From: Nocardia australiensis
GTDB lineage: Bacteria > Actinomycetota > Actinomycetes > Mycobacteriales > Mycobacteriaceae
Direction of reading: 5' to 3'
Assembly: GCF_020733705.1 (NCBI RefSeq)
Contig: NZ_JAJFZM010000001.1
Location: 2,108,001-2,172,000 of the forward strand
Length of the DNA stretch: 64,000 nt
Shown here: one piece after another, positions 25,694-33,946 of the stretch
How the letters are laid out: each line of letters begins with the position of its first letter
How positions within the stretch are numbered: position 1 is the stretch's first letter
Translations under genes and position numbers: made by a program
Notes under the pieces: generated by a model
Seen by the model: the letters and a program-made list of their open reading frames with translations, nothing else
What the model was told of the DNA's origin: nothing
The model's database searches: none

Positions 25694-26659
25694 TCAGCCG
25701 ACGCGCAGGCCGTGGGTGGCGAGCCATTGCTGCGGGTCGACGTGCTGGTTGCCGATGATGATCTCGAAGTGCAGGTGTGGGCCGGTGGAGTCGCCGCGGT
25801 TGCCCATGCGGGCGATCTGCATGCCCGCGGGGACGCGTTCGCCGACGGAGACGAAGAAGTCGTACATGTGCCCGTAGACGCTGATGCTGCCGTCGTCGTG
25901 GCGGATGCGCACCCAGAGTCCGAAGCCCTGGGCCGGTCCGGCGTCGATGACGGTGCCGTTGGCGACGGCGTAGATCGGGGTGCCGATCGGGCCCGCGATG
26001 TCGATACCCGCGTGGAAAGTGCCCCATCGCGAACCGAATCCGGAGGTGAAGGTGCCGAGGGCGGGTAGTACGTAGCCGGTGATTCCGGGCAGCACCGCGC
26101 CCGCGCCGGGAATTACCGGTGCCGCGCCGGAGGTCATCCACGGCTGCTGTTGCCCGGCTACCGCGGCGGCGGCTTCGTTCTTCGCGCGTTCGAGGGTGGT
26201 ACGCGCGGCGGCGGCGACCACCGCCTGTTCACGCAGCTGTTCACCATTGGCGATGGCGTTGAGATACCGGCGCACCGACGGCGGCGTCGACTGCAACTGT
26301 GGCGGGTAGGCGGCGGCGACGCGTTGAATCTCGTTCGGTCCGACGCTGCGATCGGTGACCGCCCACCGCAGCGGCGAATCGGCCGCCGCGAGCACTGCCG
26401 CCGCACAAAGTCCGGCGATAAGGATTCGATGCCTTTTCAGCAGTGCGCGATAGTCGGGTCGCGGCCGCTGCTGCCACATCGTGCGAAGGTCCGGCCGCGG
26501 TCGTTGCCCGAGGGCTCGTATTTCCCGCCGGACTCGCAGCAGCATGGCGCGATAATCGCGATTCTCCTGCGGGTTTGCACGCCAATCGGGAGGAATGACT
26601 CCGATGCCACCCACTCCACGTACTCGTTGCAGCCCAGCGCGGCGAGCCTTGTCAAGCAT
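25694..26659 (-). CDS. M23-family metallopeptidase, membrane-anchored
   Basis: About 321 aa. A basic cytoplasmic arm with RPRP repeats is followed by one membrane helix (LIAGLCAAAVLAA), a linker with helical segments, and a C-terminal LytM/M23 domain. The zinc motif is intact: HAGIDIAGPIGTPIYA (HxxxD) and GPHLHFEI (HxH), and GMQIARMGNRGDSTG is also typical. These enzymes cut peptidoglycan cross-links or activate amidases. ATG 26659 is uncertain; the frame is open to 26704 and ATG 26545 is possible. It diverges from the aminotransferase gene. Confidence 0.85.
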   Translation of the reverse strand: MLDKARRAGLQRVRGVGGIGVIPPDWRANPQENRDYRAMLLRVRREIRALGQRPRPDLRTMWQQRPRPDYRALLKRHRILIAGLCAAAVLAAADSPLRWAVTDRSVGPNEIQRVAAAYPPQLQSTPPSVRRYLNAIANGEQLREQAVVAAAARTTLERAKNEAAAAVAGQQQPWMTSGAAPVIPGAGAVLPGITGYVLPALGTFTSGFGSRWGTFHAGIDIAGPIGTPIYAVANGTVIDAGPAQGFGLWVRIRHDDGSISVYGHMYDFFVSVGERVPAGMQIARMGNRGDSTGPHLHFEIIIGNQHVDPQQWLATHGLRVG

Positions 26660-26723
26660 TGCGCCGACGATAGACCCGATCGAACGGCGGCGTGCGCACG
26701 CCACGATGCTCTACCGTCTTTCT

Positions 26724-27887
26724 GTGTCCAGAGAATCTCGCCGGTCGACCATCCCACCCTTCTACGTGATGGATGTATGGAAAGCCGCCGCCCAACGGGC
26801 CAGATCGCACGGCGATGTGCTGGTGCTGGCCGCAGGACAACCATCCACACCGGCACCCGTTCCGGTGCTGCGCGCGACCAAGGCGGCCATCGATGCCGAA
26901 TTGCTCGGTTACACAGAGACTTTCGGCATCCTGCCGCTGCGTGAAGCTATCGCCGAGCATCACCGCGACACCTACGGTTACCCGGTCGACGCCGACGACG
27001 TGGTGGTGACGACCGGTTCCTCGGGCGCGTTCACCCTCATCTTCCTCGCCGCTTTCGACGTCGGCGACACCGTCGTGGTGGCGCGCCCCGGTTACCCGGC
27101 CTACCGAAACTGCCTGGCCGCGTTGGGTTGTCGCGTTGTCGAACTCGATTGCGGTGCCGAAACCAGATTCCAGCCGACCGTCGCGATGCTGGAGGCACTG
27201 CCGCAACCGCCCGCCGGCCTGGTGGTGGCGAGCCCGGCCAACCCGACCGGCACCATGATCGACCCGGCCGAACTCGCCGCAGTGGCGCGCTGGTGCGAGG
27301 CGCACGGCACGCTGCTGATCTCCGATGAGATCTACCACGGCATCACATATGCCGGCGCGAGCGCGGGCACATCCTCGGCGTGGGAGACCTCGCGCGAATC
27401 GGTGGTCATCGGCTCGGTGTCGAAATACTTCTCGATGACCGGCTGGCGTCTGGGCTGGATGCTCGCCCCGAGCGCGTTACGGCCGGCACTGCAACGGCTG
27501 GCCTCGAACATGACGGTCTGTCCGCCCGCCATCTCGCAATACGCGGCGCTACACGCCTTCGGCGCGGAGGCGAAGACCGAACTCGACGGCCACGTCCAGC
27601 GATACGCGACGAACCGGCGGCTGTTGCTGGAAGGTTTGCCAGAACTCGGCATCACCGACCTCGCCCCGGCCGACGGCGCTTTCTACGCCTACGCCGACAT
27701 CGGGCATCTCACCGATGATTCCAGAAAATGGTGCTCTGAGGTGCTCGATCACACCGGCGTCGCACTGGCGCCCGGCGTCGACTTCGACACCGTCTCCGGG
27801 CATCGGAAAGTGCGCTTCTCGTTTGCTGGCGCAACCGCGGACATCGAGGATGCGCTGGTTCGTCTTCGTCACTATCTTTGTGACTGA
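26724..27887 (+). CDS. Pyridoxal-phosphate aminotransferase, AspB-like (class I/II)
   Basis: A 387-aa fold-type I aminotransferase. Features are AAGQPSTPAPVPVLRATKAA, TTGSSGAFTLIFLAAFD (cofactor phosphate), SPANPTGTMIDP, ISDEIYHGITY, and the Schiff-base lysine in GSVSKYFSMTGWRLGW. It closely resembles what I recall of mycobacterial AspB (Rv3565), including PPFYVMDVW near the start. Substrate specificity (aspartate or another amino acid) cannot be read from sequence. GTG 26724 matches the family N-terminus; ATG 26706 would add six residues. Confidence 0.87.
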   Translation: MSRESRRSTIPPFYVMDVWKAAAQRARSHGDVLVLAAGQPSTPAPVPVLRATKAAIDAELLGYTETFGILPLREAIAEHHRDTYGYPVDADDVVVTTGSSGAFTLIFLAAFDVGDTVVVARPGYPAYRNCLAALGCRVVELDCGAETRFQPTVAMLEALPQPPAGLVVASPANPTGTMIDPAELAAVARWCEAHGTLLISDEIYHGITYAGASAGTSSAWETSRESVVIGSVSKYFSMTGWRLGWMLAPSALRPALQRLASNMTVCPPAISQYAALHAFGAEAKTELDGHVQRYATNRRLLLEGLPELGITDLAPADGAFYAYADIGHLTDDSRKWCSEVLDHTGVALAPGVDFDTVSGHRKVRFSFAGATADIEDALVRLRHYLCD

Positions 27888-28018
27888 TTCTTGTGTCCGG
27901 CAACGAGTTTGCATAGTGCGTCACTCGGAGCGCGTGGATACGGCTAAAACAACGGTGGCTGGGGGTTTCCTCGCTGATTTCGCACGGATGAACTGATGAC
28001 GACTGGCACGATGGCACG

Positions 28019-28657
28019 GTGATAACCGCGACGACCCCGAAAGGCGAACGGCGTCGCCAGGCTCTGGTAGCGGCCGCCGCCGAGTTGTTACTCGAAGGCG
28101 GATTCGATGCGGTGCGACATCGCTCGGTCGCAACGCGCGCCGACCTCCCATTGGCGTCGACGACGTACTACTTCGAATCGCTGGACGATCTGATCGCGCG
28201 AGCGGTCGAGTTCAGCGGCAATTCGGAGTTGGACGCGATGCGGATGCGGGTAGGCGATGTCAGCCACCGCCGACGCGGCGCGGAGGCGACGGTCGATCTG
28301 TTACTCGACGTGCTGGTGGGCGCCGATGCACACGATCAGGACGCGCGCGGTCAGCTGATCGCGCGCTATGAGCGGTCGGTTGCCTCGGCCCGGCATCCCG
28401 AACTTCGGGAAGTGCAGCTACGACTACGAGCGCAGCTCGACGAACTACTAGCCGATGTCCTACGCCGATCCGATCGGATGGCCCGATCCGAGCAATTGCG
28501 CAGGCTGGTTGCCGTTGTCGACGGCGCGGTGGTGGCGGCGCTGAGCGAAATAGACCCGGAGCCCAGGCGCATGGCGCGCGGGGCGTTGCTGGAGGTGATC
28601 GATATCGTCGCGCCTGCCACGCCCCAGCAGATGGACCGGGTGCGGGCATTAGACTGA
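28019..28657 (+). CDS. TetR-family transcriptional regulator upstream of purB
   Basis: A 212-aa TetR regulator beginning with GTG (VITATTPKGERRRQALVAAA). Its HTH reads VATRADLPLASTTYYFESLDDLIARAV, and a C-terminal ligand domain follows. It ends 6 bp before purB and probably shares a transcript with it, which may be a coincidence of packing or a way to couple it to purine synthesis. M. tuberculosis has a regulator-like gene near purB, by memory. Target genes are unknown. Confidence 0.87.
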   Translation: MITATTPKGERRRQALVAAAAELLLEGGFDAVRHRSVATRADLPLASTTYYFESLDDLIARAVEFSGNSELDAMRMRVGDVSHRRRGAEATVDLLLDVLVGADAHDQDARGQLIARYERSVASARHPELREVQLRLRAQLDELLADVLRRSDRMARSEQLRRLVAVVDGAVVAALSEIDPEPRRMARGALLEVIDIVAPATPQQMDRVRALD

Positions 28658-28663
28658 CCGAAC

Positions 28664-30085
28664 GTGACCATCGTTCCGAACGTCCTCGCCACCCGATACG
28701 CCAGCCCGGAACTGGTGCACCTGTGGTCGCCCGAGAACAAGATCGTGCTCGAACGGCGGCTGTGGCTGGAGGTGTTGCGGGCGCAGTCGGAGCTCGGCAT
28801 CGAGCTCCCCGCCGGTGTCCTCGACGATTACGAACGGGTCATCGACCAGGTGAATCTCGCCTCGATCGCCGAACGTGAGCGGGTCACCCGCCACGACGTG
28901 AAGGCTCGCATCGAGGAGTTCAACGCGCTGGCCGGGCATGAGCATGTGCACAAGGGTATGACCAGCCGCGACCTCACCGAAAACGTTGAGCAACTACAGA
29001 TCCGGCTCTCGCTCGAGCATGCGCACGCGCACGGTGTCGCGATCGCGGCCCGGCTGACCGAGCGGGCCGTCGAATACCAGACGGTGGTAATGGCAGGCCG
29101 TTCGCACAATGTCGCCGCCCAGGCAACCACGCTCGGCAAGCGTTTCGCCTCCGCGGCCGATGAACTGTTGATCGCGTTGACCCGGCTGCGTGAGCTCATC
29201 GACCGGTATCCGCTGCGCGGCATCAAGGGCCCGATGGGCACCGCGCAGGACATGCTCGACCTGCTCGGTGGCGACCCGGCCAAGCTGGCGACGCTCGAGC
29301 AGCAGGTCGCCAGGCATCTCGGTTTCGCCACCGTGCTCACCAGCGTCGGCCAGGTGTATCCGCGTTCGCTCGACCACGATGTGCTCTCGGCACTGGTGCA
29401 GGTCGGCGCCGGTCCGTCGTCATTCGCGCACACCATTCGTCTGATGGCGGGACACGAGCTGGTCACCGAAGGTTTCCAGCCGGGCCAGGTGGGCAGCTCG
29501 GCGATGCCGCATAAGATGAACACTCGTTCCTGCGAGCGCGTCAACGGCCTGCAGGTGGTGCTGCGCGGTTACGCCTCGATGGCCACCGAACTCGCGGGCG
29601 CGCAATGGAACGAGGGCGACGTGTTCTGCTCGGTGGTCCGCCGCGTCGCGCTGCCGGACGCCTTCTTCGCGATCGACGGCATGATGGAAACATTCCTCAC
29701 CGTGCTCGCCGAATTCGGCGCCTACCCGGCCGTCATCTCCCGCGAACTGGACCGCTACCTGCCGTTCCTCGCGACAACGCGCATGTTGATGGCCGCCGTC
29801 CGCGCCGGGGTCGGCCGCGAAACCGCGCATGAGGTCATCAAGGAACACGCGGTCGCAGTCGCTCTCGCCATGCGCGAGCAGGGGCGAGAACCCGACCTGC
29901 TCGACAGGCTCGCGGCTGATACTCGGTTTCCGCTCGACCGTGCTGGGCTGGATGCCGCGCTCGCTGATAAATCCGCGTTCATCGGGGCTGCGGCGGCGCA
30001 AGTATCTGATGTTGTCGCGCAGGTTCAGAAGCTTGTGGAGGCCTACCCTGACGCGGCTCGGTACACGCCGTCTCCGATCCTGTAG
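28664..30085 (+). CDS. purB: Adenylosuccinate lyase PurB
   Basis: A 473-aa fumarase/aspartase-superfamily lyase that splits SAICAR to AICAR and adenylosuccinate to AMP. The signature SSAMPHKMNTRSCERVNGL is present, as are GHEHVHKGMTSRDLTEN (catalytic His) and AGRSHNVAAQATTLGKR. GTG 28664 is 6 bp after the tetR stop. Length and motifs are normal. The substrate-supplying PurC is not found downstream. Confidence 0.95.
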   Translation: MTIVPNVLATRYASPELVHLWSPENKIVLERRLWLEVLRAQSELGIELPAGVLDDYERVIDQVNLASIAERERVTRHDVKARIEEFNALAGHEHVHKGMTSRDLTENVEQLQIRLSLEHAHAHGVAIAARLTERAVEYQTVVMAGRSHNVAAQATTLGKRFASAADELLIALTRLRELIDRYPLRGIKGPMGTAQDMLDLLGGDPAKLATLEQQVARHLGFATVLTSVGQVYPRSLDHDVLSALVQVGAGPSSFAHTIRLMAGHELVTEGFQPGQVGSSAMPHKMNTRSCERVNGLQVVLRGYASMATELAGAQWNEGDVFCSVVRRVALPDAFFAIDGMMETFLTVLAEFGAYPAVISRELDRYLPFLATTRMLMAAVRAGVGRETAHEVIKEHAVAVALAMREQGREPDLLDRLAADTRFPLDRAGLDAALADKSAFIGAAAAQVSDVVAQVQKLVEAYPDAARYTPSPIL

Positions 30086-30155
30086 CCAGCTTGCGGCGAT
30101 GGCCTGGTCGGCAGGCATCGGCGTAGCGGTCTCCAGCTAAGAGCCCGCCGGCCAT

Positions 30156-30338
30156 CTAAGCGGCCCGCGCCCTTGTCCGGTGGTCCGAGCAAGCATCGAG
30201 TTCGGGGCGTTCAGCCTTAGCGCCGGACACGCCATGATCGGTGAAGATCCGTTGTGCGCCAGCGGCATTCAAAGCTTCGAGTTGGAGCTGTGGGTCTTGA
30301 TCCGTGGTGCTGACTCGGGGGTATCCGATGACTGCCAT
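30156..30338 (-). pseudogene. Serine recombinase (resolvase) N-terminal remnant
   Basis: On the minus strand from ATG 30338, MAVIGYPRVSTTDQDPQLQL then GVSGAKAERPELDA matches the N-terminus of resolvase/invertase serine recombinases. The catalytic serine is in YPRVS and the RPELD segment normally leads into the catalytic core. After about 50 codons homology stops and an unrelated short tail ends at 30156. The catalytic core, long helix and DNA-binding domain are absent, so it cannot be active. The rest of the 30086-30588 gap shows no other gene. Confidence 0.75.
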
Positions 30339-30346
30339 ATTCCCCG

Positions 30347-30427
30347 CCTGTCTCAAAAACTCGACGATCTGACAGTTTTGAGACCAGAGGTTATGAGACA
30401 GGTTGTCAAGACAGTTCGAGAGACTGT
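30347..30427. repeat. Cluster of inverted repeats beside the recombinase remnant
   Basis: cctgtctcaaaa (30347-30358) is inverted at 30391-30402 (ttatgagacagg, 11 of 12). gtctcaaaaact (30350-30361) is inverted at 30374-30384 (agttttgagac, one gap). acagt/actgt arms at 30411-30427 add a third pair. All lie within 90 bp directly upstream of the recombinase start, like res sub-sites or an autoregulatory operator. Confidence 0.6.
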
Positions 30428-30588
30428 TTGTCGAGGATGCCGCGTGACTCGCAGCGGTAAGTGGCGGTGTTTCGTGATGTCAGGTGGCGCCGATGACGAA
30501 TGTGCTGCGGGCGGTTTCGACGATGTTGATTGGTTGGACTGTGAAACCCCCTGGGGCGATCAGGGCTATCTGACAGAAGGGCTACTCC

Positions 30589-31017
30589 GTGCAGATCACC
30601 GGTGAACACACGTCGGCGTTCCTGGACCGGTTCATCACCTTCTACGACAGCGTCGTCCTCGGCGTTGCCATCCAGGCCACACCCGGCAAGCTCGCCACGG
30701 TGAAGGTCACCATCCAGGCGATGGATAAGTCGAAGCCCAGGATTCCTGGTCGGGGTGACGCACGGAGGTCCGAGTGGTGTCAGGTTGAGTTGACCGTGTT
30801 GGGGGTGCACGAATATCGGTTTCTCGAGAGCAGGCAATTTCCGTATCGGGTGCTCTCGGACGGCATGGCCGTCGCGGCGTCTGCGAACGAGTTCGTACTC
30901 GACCTCGACCCAGGCCCCGACGATTGGAGCCCCGCACAGGTACATCGCGAAGGCCCCTACTCCAAGCAATATGTCGTGGGCGAACGCGGCGACTACGAGG
31001 TGAGGAACATCCGGTAA
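30589..31017 (+). CDS. Hypothetical protein, 142 aa
   Basis: A soluble 142-aa protein starting with GTG (VQITGEHTSAFLDRFITFYD), with AGAAGG 8 nt upstream. It appears to be an alpha/beta fold: strands VVLGVAIQ and KLATVKVTIQAM come early, then WCQVELTVLGVHEYRFLESR and a C-terminal acidic stretch (LDLDPGPDDWSP). There is no signal peptide, helix or catalytic motif I recognise. A 57-aa Cys-containing frame starts 6 bp later and may be its partner. It lies between a recombinase remnant and duplicated HIT DNA, so it could be accessory cargo. Confidence 0.55.
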   Translation: MQITGEHTSAFLDRFITFYDSVVLGVAIQATPGKLATVKVTIQAMDKSKPRIPGRGDARRSEWCQVELTVLGVHEYRFLESRQFPYRVLSDGMAVAASANEFVLDLDPGPDDWSPAQVHREGPYSKQYVVGERGDYEVRNIR

Positions 31018-31023
31018 TGCCGC

Positions 31024-31197
31024 ATGCGGCGTTGTCCTGAACGGCTGGTTCGGAGGTCCTGTAACGGTTGCCGTGTACGCATCAATGTCAACCTGTCGGG
31101 GGTTTGCGATACCTTGCCGGGCCGGTTCGAATTCGGCGATGGACCCGAGGATCTAGCGGACTTCAACGAGCGGGCTCGGACGCTGCTCGTGGCGTAG
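31024..31197 (+). CDS. Possible small cysteine-containing protein, 57 aa
   Basis: A short frame from ATG 31024, MRRCPERLVRRSCNGCRVRI at the N-terminus, with four cysteines in the first 28 residues (C4, C13, C16, C28). An acidic C-terminal part follows (GRFEFGDGPEDLADFNERAR). The CxxC pair plus outer cysteines could bind a metal. It starts 6 bp after the 142-aa gene. The amino-acid composition looks protein-like, but there is no clear ribosome site and I recognise no family. Confidence 0.35.
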   Translation: MRRCPERLVRRSCNGCRVRINVNLSGVCDTLPGRFEFGDGPEDLADFNERARTLLVA

Positions 31198-31325
31198 GAG
31201 TTAGGGCGGACTGTTCGACCGCTCTACTCACTGTTAGAACGGGATGTAAAACTCGACAATCGAGTATGCGATCGGCACTATTGCGGCGAGGTTCGGGGCC
31301 GTGCTCTACGGCCGGAGGCGTCCGA

Positions 31326-31438
31326 CTACCAACGGTTCTCGAGCATTGGCCCCAAGGCGTGTCCGCCGACAAGGTGCAGGTGGTAGACCTCCTGGCCGCC
31401 GTGGCGGTTGCAGTTCGAGATCACCCGATACCCCTGAG
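31326..31438 (-). pseudogene. Duplicated 3' fragment of a HIT-family gene
   Basis: On the minus strand this reads [20 protein letters not shown] then [11 protein letters not shown] and a stop, nearly identical to the C-terminus of the intact HIT gene at 33175-33525. A 6-bp deletion removes two residues of the histidine triad (HLHLHL to HLHL) and D is changed to E near the end. There is no 5' part. It is in direct orientation relative to the intact gene, about 1.85 kb away. Confidence 0.88.
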
Positions 31439-31461
31439 ACGGCTACGCGTCTTGCTGCTTT

Positions 31462-32367
31462 TCAGCTTGTGAGGGCGCTCAACATGTCCGTCGTGCGTGC
31501 CTGCTCGGTTTCGGTGCCGATTGGCATTGCCACCAGTTCTGTCGCTCCGGCGTCGAAGAGGCTGCGGATCCGACGTTCGACGGCTTTCTCGTCGCCGAGT
31601 ATTGCGGTGTGTTCGGGTCCGCTGACGCCTTCTCGTTCCAGTGCGGTGCGGTAGCTGGCGATCTGGCTCGCCCCACCGTATCGCTGGGCGAGTGAGGCCC
31701 TGAGGATGTCCTCGTCGTCAGTCACACCGACGAACAGGCATGCCACCACTCGGGGTGCCGGCCGTCCCGCGGCTGCTGCGGCGCGGGTGAGAGTCGGAAC
31801 GATATGGTTGTCCAAGGCCGACGGCCCGACCCACGTGGTTACCGTGCCATCTGCCAATTCCCCCGCAACCCGCAGCATTGCGGGCCCCAAGGCGCCGATC
31901 AGAACCGAGGGTGGCGGTAGCTGCGGGACATCGATCCGCCCCACGGCTGTCAGGTGCTCGCTGGTGGAGGACACACTCTCGCGGCGCAGCAAGGGCATCA
32001 GCACCTGTAGGTATTCCCGTAAGTGCCGAGCGGGTCGCTGGAACGGATAGCCGAATTGCCCCTCGATGATGTGCGGATGGCTGACACCGATGCCGAGTGT
32101 CAATCGGGAGCCGGTGGCGGATTGTGCTGTCAAGGCTTGGCCGGCCAGCACGAGCGGGTGCCGTGGATAGGTGGGGACTACCGCCGTTCCCACCTCGATC
32201 GCCGCAACCTCTCTGCCGATGACCGCAACCGCGGTGAGCGCATCCCAGCCGAAGTCCTGGCCCAGCCATACGCTGTGCATCCCCGAATCGGCCGCGCCGC
32301 GAGCGCGATGCACCAGGTCGTTCACCGTGGTGTTCGGTTCGTGGGGGATCAGGGTTCCGATATGCAT
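31462..32367 (-). CDS. LLM-class (F420-dependent type) oxidoreductase
   Basis: A 301-aa luciferase-like monooxygenase-fold protein. It begins MHIGTLIPHEPNTTVNDLVH, with the strand/loop SVWLGQDFGWDALTAVAVIG, then TAVVPTYPRHPLVLAGQALT, LGIGVSHPHIIEGQFGYPF and TTWVGPSALDNHIVPTL. These features fit F420-using members of actinobacteria, which oxidise or reduce alcohols, aldehydes or imines. AAGGAA precedes the ATG at 32367. It begins 10 bp after the tetR gene, so the pair forms a regulator-enzyme operon. The substrate is unknown. Confidence 0.82.
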   Translation of the reverse strand: MHIGTLIPHEPNTTVNDLVHRARGAADSGMHSVWLGQDFGWDALTAVAVIGREVAAIEVGTAVVPTYPRHPLVLAGQALTAQSATGSRLTLGIGVSHPHIIEGQFGYPFQRPARHLREYLQVLMPLLRRESVSSTSEHLTAVGRIDVPQLPPPSVLIGALGPAMLRVAGELADGTVTTWVGPSALDNHIVPTLTRAAAAAGRPAPRVVACLFVGVTDDEDILRASLAQRYGGASQIASYRTALEREGVSGPEHTAILGDEKAVERRIRSLFDAGATELVAMPIGTETEQARTTDMLSALTS

Positions 32368-32377
32368 TCCGGTTCCT

Positions 32378-33106
32378 TCAGCTCGTGGTCGGGTACAGGA
32401 GCGCGCGGCCTTGGTCGGCGGCCTCAGCGAATAGGGAGACCGCTCGCTGGTGGATGTCGCGGACGGCCTGGGGCGCCAACTGCAGGGGTTCGAAGGCGCG
32501 GCGCACGGTGGTGGCCAGCAGTCGCGCCTTGTGCTCATGCGAAAGATCGTGTGCGCCTCGGTCGTAGGCGTCTTCGTTCAGATAGCCGTGCAGGACAGCG
32601 TGATAGCCGTAGGAGATTTCGTCGATCGACAAGTCATCACGCAACAGCCCATGAGAGGCCAGCAGGCTCAGGTAGTCGTCGAACGCGCGGTGATGGTGGA
32701 TGCCCTGGCTGGTGTGGAGCTCGGTGGCCAGTCTGCCGAGTACTTCGGGGTCGGTCGTGTACAGCGCCCGCAGCAGTGGCCGCCGCATCACACCGAGGAA
32801 GTGGACCTCGGTCATCCGATGGAGCACGGTAGTCGTCATATCCTCGTGCAGCACGCTCACGAGTTGGTCGATCGAGTGCACGACCTCGCGTTGCAACACT
32901 GCGAGCAACAGCTCGTCTCTGGACTTCCAATGCAGATAGATGGTGCCCTTCCCGACCCCGCCCCGGTCGGCGATGTCGTCCACGGTCACCCGCCGGTAAC
33001 CGTGCCGGAGCAATAACTCCGACGCAACGTCCAATAGCTGATCCGCCCGCCGCTGGCGGGCCTCCTCGGTGCGGGCACGGCCTTCAGGGGACACGTCAGC
33101 GACCAT
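32378..33106 (-). CDS. TetR-family regulator of the LLM oxidoreductase
   Basis: A 242-aa TetR protein. The HTH is VTVDDIADRGGVGKGTIYLHWKSRDELLLAVL, and a long helical effector domain follows. It is the first gene of a two-gene unit with the LLM oxidoreductase 10 bp downstream. A direct repeat TAGTCA-N2-TAGTCA 19-32 bp before the start is a likely autoregulatory site. The unit is bounded on both sides by copies of the same HIT-gene 3' end. Confidence 0.87.
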   Translation of the reverse strand: MVADVSPEGRARTEEARQRRADQLLDVASELLLRHGYRRVTVDDIADRGGVGKGTIYLHWKSRDELLLAVLQREVVHSIDQLVSVLHEDMTTTVLHRMTEVHFLGVMRRPLLRALYTTDPEVLGRLATELHTSQGIHHHRAFDDYLSLLASHGLLRDDLSIDEISYGYHAVLHGYLNEDAYDRGAHDLSHEHKARLLATTVRRAFEPLQLAPQAVRDIHQRAVSLFAEAADQGRALLYPTTS

Positions 33107-33124
33107 ATGACCAAATGGGAATGT

Positions 33125-33138
33125 TAGTCAACTAGTCA
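33125..33138. promoter_or_regulatory. Candidate TetR operator
   Basis: TAGTCA at 33125 and 33133 (8-bp period) within gttagtcaactagtcactga, just upstream of the tetR start at 33106. Overlapping TAGT/ACTA half-sites give local dyad symmetry. Confidence 0.45.
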
Positions 33139-33174
33139 CTGATGCGGACGACGTCAAACAGGACAACCGACGCA

Positions 33175-33525
33175 CTACCAACGGTTGTCGAGCATTGGCC
33201 CCAAGGCGTGTCCGCCGACAAGGTGTAGGTGCAGGTGGTAGACCTCCTGGCCTCCGTGTCGGTTGCAGTTCGAGATCACCCGATACCCCTGCTCGGAAAT
33301 ACCTTCTTGCGCGGCTATTTTCGCTGCTACCGTCAGCATTCGCCCCAGCGCTGGCTCATGTTCCGGCCGTGCGTCGTTCAATGACGGAATCAGCTCGTTG
33401 GGCACTATCAACACATGTGTCGGAGCCTGGGGGCGAATGTCCCGGAAGGCGGTAACCAGCTCGTCCTGGTACACGATGGTGGCCGAGGCCTCGCCTCGGA
33501 CGATCCTCAGAAATGTGGTGTCCAC
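33175..33525 (-). CDS. HIT-family protein (HinT-like), intact copy
   Basis: A 116-aa HIT protein. It begins [20 protein letters not shown], with [20 protein letters not shown] in the middle and the triad [16 protein letters not shown] near the end. Its length and layout match HinT-type purine nucleoside phosphoramidases, distinct from the 141-aa HIT gene at 22176. Its 3' end is duplicated at 31326-31438. In the opposite direction, 44 bp past its start, lies another HIT-like fragment. Confidence 0.9.
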   Translation of the reverse strand: MDTTFLRIVRGEASATIVYQDELVTAFRDIRPQAPTHVLIVPNELIPSLNDARPEHEPALGRMLTVAAKIAAQEGISEQGYRVISNCNRHGGQEVYHLHLHLVGGHALGPMLDNRW

Positions 33526-33569
33526 AGCCTCACTGCCTACCCGGTAGGGCTATTGTCTGCAATTCACAT

Positions 33570-33767
33570 ATGCGGAGCATGAACCTTGATGTGTTGGCGT
33601 TCAAGGACATTCGGCCGATGACGCCGGGGCATTTGCAGGTGATCCCGCGGACGTGGCGGGATGGGTTCGGCCTGCGCGGGCGGCCGACGAGCTCGCGGCG
33701 TGGCGACCTGGACTACCTGGCGGGCTCGATTCGCGGCGCGCTCGAACGGTCCGAGCGAGGTCGCTGA
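33570..33767 (+). pseudogene. HIT-domain fragment, plus strand
   Basis: From ATG 33570 the frame reads MRSMNLDVLAFKDIRPMTPG then HLQVIPRTW, matching the first half of a HIT domain (DVLAFxDIRPxTPGHxxVxP). Later, LDYLAGSIRGALERSERGR resembles the following helix but with altered spacing, and the frame stops before any histidine triad. It is probably a frameshifted, truncated HIT gene. The rest of the 33526-33946 gap shows no clear gene. Confidence 0.5.
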
Positions 33768-33946
33768 GCGAATTCGGCGGGCAGAACCGGGACGGTGTCC
33801 GTTGGGTCCGAAACGAGCCATTCGTAAAAGCTATCGCGAGCTGGGTGGTTTGCTGAAGAAACGCCAGAATGCCGAGTTGCTTACTGAGCTATGTCACGTG
33901 GGTTAGGTTTGAACGTCACGTGTGGTGTGCAGATGGAGATGAGGGC

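Noticed and set aside
31068..31472. 134-codon open frame on the plus strand
   Set aside because: It overlaps the duplicated HIT fragment in the wrong strand and has no ribosome site or recognisable motif. The 57-aa frame at 31024 is a better candidate there.
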